The notes under the pieces: generated by a model
Database searches by the model: none
Seen by the model: the letters and a program-made list of their open reading frames with translations, nothing else
What the model was told of the DNA's origin: nothing
Made by a program: the position numbers and the translations under genes
Shown here: positions 18,357 through 25,841 of the stretch, piece after piece
How positions within the stretch are numbered: position 1 is the stretch's first letter
How the letters are laid out: each line of letters opens with the position of its first letter
NCBI GenBank assembly: GCA_039805165.1
Contig: JBDLUS010000132.1
Span: forward strand, 1-33,576
DNA length: 33,576 nucleotides
Source: CAIZGX01 sp039805165
GTDB lineage: Bacteria > Bacteroidota > Bacteroidia > Flavobacteriales_D > Sanyastnellaceae
Direction of reading: 5' to 3'

Positions 18357-18386
18357 CAAATATACCACCTTTTTGCTCTCCCGCAA
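18357..18386 (-). promoter_or_regulatory. Promoter of tRNA-Glu
   Basis: On the minus strand TTG (18384-18386), a 19-nt spacer and TATATTTG (18357-18364) form an exact Bacteroidota-type promoter (TTG ... TAnnTTTG). The -7 element ends 18 bp before the mature tRNA 5' end, giving a very short leader. Confidence 0.75.
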
Positions 18387-18404
18387 GTATTCCAAGAAAA
18401 AAAA

Positions 18405-19079
18405 TTACAATCCGATAACAACTCCCGCTTTTATAAAATACGGTCCACCCCATGCCAACTCACAATTCACCCCCACTTTCTTGCGGTATGGAAAGCCTGT
18501 GAACCCCAATGCCACCAACTGATAATCGGTCAATCGCGTGCCAAATGACTTCTTATCGAAATTGACATTCGCAGTATTTTCACGTATTCCATACCAATTA
18601 ATGTTCGTACTTATTCCTGTGTATAACAAACAACTCGTCTTCTTGAAACCAAAAATCTTCCGCTTCTTCATATGCTGAATGTTGTATGAAAACAACAAAC
18701 GCGCTCCCGCTGTGCTCTTCGTTATTGACCAGGTTACATAAGGATCAATGGCCAAATCTCCCATCTGATCGACATACCTGTAATCTGTAGCGTTGACACT
18801 CAAGGCCTGATTCGTATAACTAAACCCGAAAATGACACGCCACTTTTTTCTTGAACCTTTGGTCAAAGAAAAATCTCCAGCGAAACTTAGTGAAGGATAG
18901 AAAGACTTACTTACTGTTGCACTCGAATCAGCCAATTCGCTGATATCAGCAGTAAAATTGAACGTATTATAACTTATGCCAGCCGACAACAATCCGTCCA
19001 TTCGCTTAATCTGAGCGGCGGATGACATGGAAAATAAAAGGACAAGAATAAACAGTCCCACTACAGGCAGTCTTCTCAT
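18405..19079 (-). CDS. Outer-membrane beta-barrel protein, unknown function
   Basis: A 224-residue protein with a signal peptide MRRLPVVGLFILVLLFSMSS and cleavage near AAQ (after residue 22). The rest is alternating amphipathic strands rich in aromatic residues, for example AGISYNTFNF, RVIFGFSYTNQ, ARLLFSYNIQ and KAGVVIGL at the C-terminus, typical of small 8- to 10-strand outer-membrane barrels of Bacteroidota. The frame is open upstream to 19187, but that extension would overlap the divergent RlpA-like gene and bury the signal peptide, so I use the ATG at 19079. A TATATTCG element (19096-19103, minus) just upstream may be its -7 box. It is not obviously linked to its neighbours. Function unknown. 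Confidence 0.75.
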   Translation of the reverse strand: MRRLPVVGLFILVLLFSMSSAAQIKRMDGLLSAGISYNTFNFTADISELADSSATVSKSFYPSLSFAGDFSLTKGSRKKWRVIFGFSYTNQALSVNATDYRYVDQMGDLAIDPYVTWSITKSTAGARLLFSYNIQHMKKRKIFGFKKTSCLLYTGISTNINWYGIRENTANVNFDKKSFGTRLTDYQLVALGFTGFPYRKKVGVNCELAWGGPYFIKAGVVIGL

Positions 19080-19128
19080 TTGGTTAAGATTTAAGCGAAT
19101 ATAAAGGCTTTTTCGTAAATTGCTATCT

Positions 19129-19548
19129 ATGAAAGCACTACTAAAACATGCCTTGGGACTTCTAATAGTCCTTTTCTGCCTGAACATTTCCGCACAAAGA
19201 GAGACCGGAAAGGCTTCTTTCTACCACAATAAATTTGAAGGACATGGAACGTCAAACGGAGAGATCTTTCGTCAAAAAAAATTCACCTGTGCCCATAAGA
19301 CCCTTCCTTTTGGAACTTGGCTCAAGGTAACTTGCATTAAAAACAGCAATGTAGTTTACGTCCGTGTGAACGACAGATTACCCAAATCATCGAAGCGATG
19401 CATTGACCTTTCACTGGGCGCCGCTGAAAAACTTAATTTCGTTCGAAGTGGATTAACACAAGTGACGCTGGAAATTGTAAAGGCAGAAGACGTTCCAACT
19501 GAATTTCAATCTGAAATTGAATTGAAGAGTAAAACGAAGAAAAAATAA
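19129..19548 (+). CDS. rlpA: RlpA-like septal-ring lytic transglycosylase domain protein
   Basis: A 139-residue secreted protein: signal peptide 1-22 (cleavage before Gln23) and a single double-psi beta-barrel domain. RlpA signatures are present in order: GKASFYHNKFEGHGTSNGE (27-45), CAHKTLPFGTWLKV (54-67, with His56), VNDRLPKSSKRCIDLS (80-95, with the catalytic-type Asp82) and the LGAAEKL segment. These match the family's AAHxTLPFGT and NDRGP blocks. RlpA proteins cleave peptidoglycan denuded of stem peptides, or bind it, during division. There is no SPOR domain, so this is the short form; the C-terminus is a Lys-rich tail. The start is the ATG at 19129, not the TTG three codons upstream. 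It is divergent from the barrel-protein gene across 49 bp. Confidence 0.88.
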   Translation: MKALLKHALGLLIVLFCLNISAQRETGKASFYHNKFEGHGTSNGEIFRQKKFTCAHKTLPFGTWLKVTCIKNSNVVYVRVNDRLPKSSKRCIDLSLGAAEKLNFVRSGLTQVTLEIVKAEDVPTEFQSEIELKSKTKKK

Positions 19549-19565
19549 AAGGCGCCGAAGCGCCT
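19541..19565 (-). terminator. Terminator between convergent genes, strongest on minus strand
   Basis: A stem AGGCGC/GCGCCT (19550-19565) has on the minus strand a TTCG tetraloop and is followed by TTTATTTTTT. It ends transcription of the lipoprotein gene at 19589-20050. On the plus strand, where it abuts the RlpA stop codon, the T tract is poor. Confidence 0.8.
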
Positions 19566-19588
19566 CTTACCTGATAAGACGTAACTTA

Positions 19589-20050
19589 TTATTTCGAAGT
19601 CAATTCAGTCATTAACTGATCGTAACGCAAAGTCTCAATGTTTGGGATAGACGAAGCAGTCTTCTCATGCATAGTCACAACACGTACTTGATAGTCCATT
19701 GTTGGAGCCGTTGTAACATCCAATCCTACAACTCCGCCTGCAGCGGCAGTGTATACATAGGTATATCCAGTAATTGGGTGCCATGAGCTTGGGCATGGAT
19801 TCCAATATCCGTACTCATCCTGAACATAAACCATAGCAATTCCTTTGTCCATTACATCTTGTGTAATTGTTGGAACAGCATACTCAACGTACGTTGCAGT
19901 TGCCCAATCGGCAGCTGGAGAAGTAAAGGTGTAAGTTGTAAAACTTCCGTCATCACCAGCAGGTCCAGCAGGTCCAGCAGGTCCTTCTTTAGTACATGAA
20001 GTGAAAGCAAGTGTAGCAATAGCTACCATTGAAAAAAGAACTTTTTTCAT
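19589..20050 (-). CDS. Small lipoprotein with short collagen-like run
   Basis: A 153-residue protein with a lipoprotein signal and lipobox FTSC (Cys19), immediately followed by TKEGPAGPAGPAGDDG, a run of Gly-x-x triplets. The remaining 115 residues are a compact, aromatic-rich beta-type domain (for example ADWATATYVEYAVP, MVYVQDEYGYWNPCPSSW and VVTMHEKTASSIPN). Lipoproteins with this GPAGPAG linker after the anchor are common in Bacteroidota genomes. Their function is not established; surface exposure and a spacer role for the linker are reasonable inferences. The gene has its own terminator and no partner. Start ATG at 20050 is well supported by the signal peptide. Confidence 0.82.
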   Translation of the reverse strand: MKKVLFSMVAIATLAFTSCTKEGPAGPAGPAGDDGSFTTYTFTSPAADWATATYVEYAVPTITQDVMDKGIAMVYVQDEYGYWNPCPSSWHPITGYTYVYTAAAGGVVGLDVTTAPTMDYQVRVVTMHEKTASSIPNIETLRYDQLMTELTSK

Positions 20051-20164
20051 TCTTAAATAAATTATTTTTTGCCCTACTCTATTTTTTAGTTGGCTTTTCG
20101 GTTACGCCATTCTTCGCAATGTACAGAAATTCAAATAAAAATCAAACGTTCAAAACATTCATTT

Positions 20165-20180
20165 TCTAACACGTGTTAGA
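20165..20180. promoter_or_regulatory. 16-bp perfect palindrome, candidate operator
   Basis: TCTAACACGTGTTAGA is a perfect inverted repeat without spacer, 34 bp before the ATG of the gene preceding the TonB receptor. The surrounding 164-bp intergenic stretch is otherwise AT-rich with no gene. A dimeric repressor of the TetR or MarR type would fit such a site, and the neighbouring heme receptor suggests iron or heme control, but no regulator is encoded nearby. Confidence 0.5.
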
Positions 20181-20214
20181 TAATAATACTTTGTTACTAA
20201 TTTGGCCAAAGGAA

Positions 20215-20751
20215 ATGAAGAATCTAATTTCTAAAAATCTAATTCTATCTCTGCTTTTGGTGCTATTTATTGCCCAAGGTGGAATAGGCTATTGGATACT
20301 TCAACATAAAATGTGGTTGGTTAAAAAAGAAATGAAAGCCCTTGTAATGGGGAATGTTCACGAAGACCAGCTTACCCCAGTTCATTTATCACAAGAAGAA
20401 TTCAATCAGCTTGAATGGCCCGAACCGTGGGAGTTCCTCTACCAAGGGAAGATGTATGACATTTCCCGAAAAGAATTCCATAAAGATGGTTCTGTTACTC
20501 TTTATGCGGTAATGGATACTGAAGAGAATGAATTAAAGGCCCTTGTTCGTTCGCTTGTAAAAAACTCCTCTGACAAAAAACAAACCCAGGAACAACTCAA
20601 CTTTTTTTACAAACTCCAATCGCAATGGACCTGTGATGTAGATTCAATTGAAATCCCATTTTCAGAATCTCTTTCCATTCATTTCCCCACCCATCGTTTT
20701 TTCAATTCATCTCCACATGTTCGTCTCAACGAACTTCCTCCCAATTGTTAA
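20215..20751 (+). CDS. Single-pass membrane protein upstream of TonB receptor
   Basis: A 178-residue protein with a short cytoplasmic start, one transmembrane helix (about 7-28, LILSLLLVLFIAQGGIGYWI) and an extracytoplasmic part. The segment QEEFNQLEWPEPWEFLYQGK followed by MYDISRKEF resembles a recurring Bacteroidota pattern (a LEW...E-F-x-Y-x-G-x-[ML]-YD block) in small unnamed proteins next to TonB-dependent receptors. The C-terminal third is polar and ends LNELPPNC. I start it at the ATG at 20215, preceded by AAAGGA; the frame is open to a GTG at 20173 inside the palindrome. It precedes the receptor gene by 131 bp and is probably co-expressed with it. Possible roles such as receptor assembly or metal or heme sensing are speculation. 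Confidence 0.7.
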   Translation: MKNLISKNLILSLLLVLFIAQGGIGYWILQHKMWLVKKEMKALVMGNVHEDQLTPVHLSQEEFNQLEWPEPWEFLYQGKMYDISRKEFHKDGSVTLYAVMDTEENELKALVRSLVKNSSDKKQTQEQLNFFYKLQSQWTCDVDSIEIPFSESLSIHFPTHRFFNSSPHVRLNELPPNC

Positions 20752-20760
20752 GTTTTTTCC

Positions 20761-20848
20761 TTGCGAAGCACCTTTCCGAAGGAACCATGCTCGCATCTTT
20801 CCTCAGGAATCTTGTGAAACATCTTTCCTCCGGAACTTCGCTTCGCAA
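20761..20848 (+). repeat. Triple-hairpin repeat element between two genes
   Basis: Three 16-nt copies of CAyCTTTCC-nnn-GGAA start at 20769, 20794 and 20820 (period 25-26). Each carries a TTCC/GGAA arm with a 3-nt loop: GAA, TCA and TCC. The second and third copies differ at one base. A 9-bp stem, TTGCGAAGC (20761-20769) with GCTTCGCAA (20840-20848), encloses all three, predicting a multi-branched RNA or a cruciform DNA element. It fills most of the 131-bp gap before the TonB receptor. Confidence 0.7.
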
Positions 20849-20882
20849 ATCTGAATTCAACGATTAACAAACAATATTAACA

Positions 20883-23294
20883 ATGAAACGTATATTATTG
20901 TGCGCCGTGCTAGCCATTGCTAGTGCATTCAGCGCGCATGCACAAACGATAACGGTTAAAGATTTAACCACACTCGAAGCCATTTCAGGTGCTTCGATTT
21001 ATATTTCAGCAAACAACATTGAACTTTGTGACTTCATTGGAAATACAAACAACGAGGGTGTCATTGACCTTCCAAAGCATTTCGGAAGTTTCATGATTAC
21101 CGCTAATGGATACGAAGCGAAATACCTGCCCACGCAAGAGGTCTACGAAGGCATGGAGTTTTTTTTAGTGGGTTCAAATATTACCCTTTCACAAATGGTC
21201 ATCTCGGCAACGCGAACAGCGCACAAATCTGAGTTGGTGGCCCAACAAGTAAGTTCCATTCAACGCAAGGACATACAGTTTATTAATCCAGCGAATGCCG
21301 CGGACCTTCTCGCACAGACAGGAACAGCACTCGTTCAAAAAAGTCAACTCGGTGGCGGTTCTCCGATCCTTCGTGGATTTGAAGCGAACAAGGTATTGTA
21401 CGTTGTTGACGGAGTTCGCATGAACAACGCAATCTACCGTGGTGGTCACTTACAAGATATCTTGAGCCTTGACCCCATGGCTATGGAAAACGTAGAGATT
21501 GCCTATGGCCCAAGCGCTGTGGCCTATGGTTCCGATGCATTAGGCGGAGTTATGAGTTTTAACACGCGCTCACCGCGCTTCACTTCTGGAGATAGACTCG
21601 TGCGCGGAAACGCTATGCTTCGATACAGCACTTCCGATCAGAGTGGAGCACACATCAATCTCGAAACAAGCACAGAACGCTTCGCTACATTCACCGCTTT
21701 TACCTTCAATAATTTCGGAGATCTTCGACAAGGGAACATTCGAAATCCGAACTATCCCTCGTTCGGTGCACGGCCTTGGTATGTCGAGCGCATCAATGGA
21801 AGAGACAGCGTAATGACGAATCCAAATCCAAATGTGCAAGTGGGTTCTGCCTATAAGCAGTTCGACTTCATTGAAAAAATTTCATTCAAGCAAAGCGAGA
21901 AACTCACACACACGCTGAACATTCAATATTCAACCACAAACAATGTCCCTCGTTACGATCGCTTGACACAAGTTGAAATAGAAAACCCTCGTTTCGCTGA
22001 ATGGTATTACGGTCCGCAAACGAGGACTATGGCAGCCTATCATGCCAATCTGAGCAAAGGAAAACGTTTATACACCACAGGCAGAATTACGTTGGCTTGG
22101 CAAAGCATTGATCAAACCAGGCATGACAGAAGATTCAATAGTCCTTCACTTAACAATCGCTTGGAAAACGTAAAAGTGTATTCTGTGAATGCCGATTTCT
22201 CGAAATCAATCGGACGAACATTAACTACAAACTATGGCTTAGAATATTATTTCAACGACGTAACTAGCACCGCCTACTCAGAAAATATTTTCACAGGAGT
22301 TCAAAGCGCTTTGGACACGCGCTACGCCAACGGTGGATCAACCATGAGTGGAACAGCAGCATACGGCACAGCACTTCTTAAAGCCACAAGGAAAATCACA
22401 TTAAATGCGGGGCTTCGCTATTCGCTCGTAAATCTCACTGCATTGTTCACCAACAATTCATTCTTCAACTTCCCATTCTCTGATGTCAATCAATCGAACA
22501 GAAACCTCAACGGAAGTATCGGCATCATTGTAGCACCCAATACGAAATGGCGTCTGACAGCTCTTGCTAGCACGGGCTTCCGCGCACCTAATATCGATGA
22601 TCTTTCTAAAGTTTTTGAAAGCAACGCGGGAAATTTAATTGTTCCAAACAACGAATTGAAGCCTGAAAAAGTTGCGAATATCGAAGCGACTATCGAGCGT
22701 AAATTCAACGGAAAAACTACTCTTGCTCTAAACGGATATTACATGAATTACACGAACGCCTTAACCACAGGCAAAGCACAATTCAATGGACAAGATTCTG
22801 TTTTTTACGACGGTACTTTAAGTCCCGTTTACACCACCATCAATGCCAACGAAGCTTATATCTACGGTGGAAATCTTTCGTTGAATTCGCAAGTCAGTGC
22901 TCAATTCAGCTTGCAATCTTCTGTTGTATACACCTGCGGAAGAATCAATACTGACAATGGTGATACACCTTTAGATCACATTCCGCCTGTATACGGAAGA
23001 ACAGGAATTACAGTACAACAACAAAAATTCCGCGGTGAATTCTTTGTGATGTACAACGGATGGAAGCGAATTGAAGATTACCGATTGGACGCGGAAGACA
23101 ACGAGAACTACGCAACACCCGATGGTATGCCTGCTTGGTACACTTTAAATGCTAAAGCTAGCTATCAGATAAAAGATAACGTACAATTAATGGTTGGTTT
23201 GGAAAATATTTTAGACGCGAATTACCGTGTTTTCGCATCGAATATTTCCGGGGCAGGAAGAAACGTAACGCTTACCCTTCGCGGTCGTTTCTAA
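20883..23294 (+). CDS. TonB-dependent receptor, heme/hemin-type
   Basis: An 803-residue outer-membrane importer. It has a signal peptide 1-20 (ending AHA before Gln21), an N-terminal carboxypeptidase-regulatory-like domain (about 22-97), a plug domain (about 105-230) and a 22-strand-type barrel ending NVTLTLRGRF with the terminal Phe typical of outer-membrane proteins. The plug block GGGSPILRGF followed by NKVLYVVDGVRMNNAI and RGGHLQDILSLDP closely follows heme/hemoglobin receptors of the HmuR/HemR class. It imports ligand using TonB-ExbBD energy. Heme is the likely substrate by family; other siderophore-like ligands are possible. A membrane-anchored small protein precedes it. The 3' end overlaps the convergent lipid-kinase gene by 23 bp, so no terminator separates them. 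Confidence 0.92.
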   Translation: MKRILLCAVLAIASAFSAHAQTITVKDLTTLEAISGASIYISANNIELCDFIGNTNNEGVIDLPKHFGSFMITANGYEAKYLPTQEVYEGMEFFLVGSNITLSQMVISATRTAHKSELVAQQVSSIQRKDIQFINPANAADLLAQTGTALVQKSQLGGGSPILRGFEANKVLYVVDGVRMNNAIYRGGHLQDILSLDPMAMENVEIAYGPSAVAYGSDALGGVMSFNTRSPRFTSGDRLVRGNAMLRYSTSDQSGAHINLETSTERFATFTAFTFNNFGDLRQGNIRNPNYPSFGARPWYVERINGRDSVMTNPNPNVQVGSAYKQFDFIEKISFKQSEKLTHTLNIQYSTTNNVPRYDRLTQVEIENPRFAEWYYGPQTRTMAAYHANLSKGKRLYTTGRITLAWQSIDQTRHDRRFNSPSLNNRLENVKVYSVNADFSKSIGRTLTTNYGLEYYFNDVTSTAYSENIFTGVQSALDTRYANGGSTMSGTAAYGTALLKATRKITLNAGLRYSLVNLTALFTNNSFFNFPFSDVNQSNRNLNGSIGIIVAPNTKWRLTALASTGFRAPNIDDLSKVFESNAGNLIVPNNELKPEKVANIEATIERKFNGKTTLALNGYYMNYTNALTTGKAQFNGQDSVFYDGTLSPVYTTINANEAYIYGGNLSLNSQVSAQFSLQSSVVYTCGRINTDNGDTPLDHIPPVYGRTGITVQQQKFRGEFFVMYNGWKRIEDYRLDAEDNENYATPDGMPAWYTLNAKASYQIKDNVQLMVGLENILDANYRVFASNISGAGRNVTLTLRGRF

Positions 23295-24165
23295 CGACAA
23301 CGTTCAACGAATGTTGAAGTGAAATAACCATTGGAGTAAAACCAACGAACTCTCCATCCATATCAATAGGCATCGGAACTTCGGTTTCGATGCTTATTTT
23401 TTTTGCTGAATAATATTGAATCTTGTTATAGGAAAGCTTCTTGCACTTCCTCACTTGCGGAACGAAATACAAGTATTCAAAAATATTCAAATCGCCAATA
23501 ACAATGACCTCCAAAAGTCCGTCTGCTATTTGACTATCCGGAGAAATACCTAAGCCCGAACCAAAATATTTTGCGTTGGCTACAACAAAATTCATGGCGC
23601 GAGCCTCAAACTTTTTTCCATCTAAATCAAAACAGATGGATCTCTTTTTGAAACGAAGAAGATTCTTAACAATAAGCCACTGGTAGGTTAAGAACGAACC
23701 AAACCTTCTTTTACTTCGGGTCATATCATAGGCAACACATCCGCCTAGGCCAAGATCTGTTACATTCAAATAAGCACGCTTCTTTCCGTCCCATTCCATA
23801 CACGGCAAATCCACTGCCTTAAAATTGCCCTGCTCAATGTTCGCTTTCAACTCCTGAAATGAACGAGGGACTTCTACTGTCTTCACAAAATCGTTTCCTG
23901 TTCCTGAGGGCCAGATGGCCAAAGGCGTTTGAGGATTCTTCGAATTGAATACCCCGTTTGCCGACTGATTCAAACTTCCATCACCACCGCAAACCAAGAT
24001 CACATCACAGCAATCGTTGCAAAGTTCTTTCGCAATTTTTTCCGCATGTTTATCGTACTCGGTTACGCGAACATCTAATGTCCATTGAGAAAAAATGGTT
24101 TCAATTTCTTTGCGCTGCGCGTGCCTGTTATTTTTCGCGCCATGTAGAATAACGCCTAACTTCAT
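23272..24165 (-). CDS. Diacylglycerol kinase-family lipid kinase (YegS/BmrU type)
   Basis: A 297-residue soluble lipid kinase. The catalytic nucleotide-binding loop GGDGSLNQ lies at 60-67 and the second signature PSGTGNDF at 86-93. C-terminal features of the family include NVTDLGLGG near the domain boundary and the DMDGEFVG segment near the end. Such enzymes phosphorylate diacylglycerol, sphingosine-like bases or related lipids with ATP. The ATG overlaps the stop of the T9SS type B gene (ATGA, 4 bp), so translation is coupled to that gene, an unexpected partner. The 3' end runs 23 bp into the convergent TonB receptor gene. Exact lipid unknown. Confidence 0.9.
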   Translation of the reverse strand: MKLGVILHGAKNNRHAQRKEIETIFSQWTLDVRVTEYDKHAEKIAKELCNDCCDVILVCGGDGSLNQSANGVFNSKNPQTPLAIWPSGTGNDFVKTVEVPRSFQELKANIEQGNFKAVDLPCMEWDGKKRAYLNVTDLGLGGCVAYDMTRSKRRFGSFLTYQWLIVKNLLRFKKRSICFDLDGKKFEARAMNFVVANAKYFGSGLGISPDSQIADGLLEVIVIGDLNIFEYLYFVPQVRKCKKLSYNKIQYYSAKKISIETEVPMPIDMDGEFVGFTPMVISLQHSLNVVVRNDREG

Positions 24166-25808
24166 TCAACAACTAGAATTGTCCCCTCCACTGTTTCTTC
24201 AACCGCAGTTCCACAATCTGATTTGTAATGAAATAAGTAGAAGTATGTTCCGGGAGCAACATCTGCTGCATTCCAATACTTCGAAGTAGCCGTGCTTTCG
24301 AAAACGACACCACCCCAACGATTGAATACGGTTAAGTCATATTCAAGAAACAAAACTGTTAAATCTAAAAGCGGATCTGCGCCCAAGATCGCTCTCCAGT
24401 CATCGTTCAATTCATCTTGCTTCAATGTAATAATATTCGGAAGTATCATGGTGCTTAAATCCAAAGCATAAACATCTCCCGCATAAATTTCAATGGTTCC
24501 TGAATCTGAACATCCGTTATCCAAATTGGTTACCACCAAGTTCAACACCCCAGGTGCCGTTGCAGTCGGATTGACCATGGTCGTGTTTGTCAAGCCTTCG
24601 CCTGTCCAAGCGTACGAAACATTTTGTGCCGGCAACACCTCCACTCCCAAGATTTCAGTAGTTGAATTCAAGCAGGTCAGTGAATCCTGCGTAGGAATAG
24701 AAACTTGAATATCCTGATTCGGAACCGTCACTGGAATTGCACGCAGACAGCCGTTTCCATCTGTTATTGTTGCGGTGTAATTTCCACCTACAACATTCGT
24801 AAGGTTGAATTGGGTTTGATTCATTCCGTTAAAATTCAACGTGTAATTTCCATCTCCACCTGTAATATTCGAGATAGCCACACTTCCTCCAAAACCATTG
24901 CAAGAAATTGTTGTTGCGACGTCGAAACTTATTGGATCAGTTATCTCGAAAGTAATACTTTGTGTCCCCAAATTTCCGCATGCGTCTTCCACGAATCCGG
25001 TTGTATTGGTGATGTTCAAAGTATACGTACCACCGATTAAAACTTGATTCGCTAACTGAATCGTGAACACATCGGCCATTGTTGGATTATTCGCTGTAAC
25101 AGACGCAACGGTAATTGTGCCGCTTGGTCCCGTTACCGTGAAATCGGAAGGTTGAACAGAAGTGCCAACAATAGGTTCGCTGAAGGTAAGTACAACTGTT
25201 AAGTTGCTACAATCTGTAACTGCACTTACAGGAACTGGAGGAACTTGATCGTACAACGACGCGGTAGATTGTCCGAAATCAATGGTGTATCCATCGAGAC
25301 TGTTCGACCAATTCATTACCACGAGCGCATAGGTATTTCCAACCACAACAGGCAAATCTGCATTGAAGGCAGGACCATTTAAATCCCCGGGACCATTAGA
25401 AACTCCTGAACCCCCGTTTGCTGTTGATATTCCTGTTGGACCGTTAGATCCAAAAACACCATAGCTGTTGCATTCTACTTCTGGAGAAGTTGTTCCCAAA
25501 CCAGAACAACCACCTGTAGTAATATTGAACAAACCCCAATCATAATCATCGGCATCATTCAACGGATCTAGAATAAAACTCAAATTTCCATCTTGCTGCA
25601 CCGTGAACGTATACCACACAGAACTTTGCTCCAATCCTTGATTGCAAGCGCCCGTTGCTTCAAACAAATTTCCAGATGAAAAAGATGCCTGTGTCTCTGT
25701 ATATAAATCGCCACACAAAACAATGGCTCCTTCGCAATCGCTTATCGATGTTTGCGCTATTGCAGAAAGGGTGCAAACGCTCAAGATTAAAACAAGAAAT
25801 TTACGCAT
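24162..25808 (-). CDS. Secreted protein with T9SS type B sorting domain
   Basis: A 548-residue extracellular protein. It has a signal peptide (MRKFLVLILSVCTLSAIAQ) and an N-terminal PPC-like beta-sandwich domain (about 25-185, with WYTFTVQQDGNLSF and the Asp-rich DADDYDWGLF). Ig-like domains follow (about 200-290, with a SEPIVG...SDFTVTG pattern, and repeats with GGDGNYTLNF and GGNYTATITDGNGC near 310-355). The last 100 residues form the gliding-motility-associated C-terminal domain (LTVFNRWGGVVFES, YWNAADVAPGTYFY, final GTILVVE). The usual NGDGxND block is altered to LKQDELNDDW. It follows the 1348-residue T9SS protein by 33 bp and overlaps the lipid kinase, so all three are probably co-transcribed. 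Surface attachment and a structural or binding role are inferred. Confidence 0.9.
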   Translation of the reverse strand: MRKFLVLILSVCTLSAIAQTSISDCEGAIVLCGDLYTETQASFSSGNLFEATGACNQGLEQSSVWYTFTVQQDGNLSFILDPLNDADDYDWGLFNITTGGCSGLGTTSPEVECNSYGVFGSNGPTGISTANGGSGVSNGPGDLNGPAFNADLPVVVGNTYALVVMNWSNSLDGYTIDFGQSTASLYDQVPPVPVSAVTDCSNLTVVLTFSEPIVGTSVQPSDFTVTGPSGTITVASVTANNPTMADVFTIQLANQVLIGGTYTLNITNTTGFVEDACGNLGTQSITFEITDPISFDVATTISCNGFGGSVAISNITGGDGNYTLNFNGMNQTQFNLTNVVGGNYTATITDGNGCLRAIPVTVPNQDIQVSIPTQDSLTCLNSTTEILGVEVLPAQNVSYAWTGEGLTNTTMVNPTATAPGVLNLVVTNLDNGCSDSGTIEIYAGDVYALDLSTMILPNIITLKQDELNDDWRAILGADPLLDLTVLFLEYDLTVFNRWGGVVFESTATSKYWNAADVAPGTYFYLFHYKSDCGTAVEETVEGTILVVE

Positions 25809-25841
25809 CGGTTTAGATTAAGGTATTCACAAATATAACCT

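Noticed and set aside
18241..18453. A 70-codon minus-strand frame
   Set aside because: It runs through the tRNA-Glu gene and its terminator.
19080..19187. N-terminal extension of the barrel protein to 19187
   Set aside because: It would overlap the divergent rlpA start and place 36 residues before a clear signal peptide.
20769..20835. Phased short repeats as a CRISPR array
   Set aside because: Units are 16 nt with 9-10 nt between them, far below CRISPR repeat and spacer sizes, and no cas genes are present.
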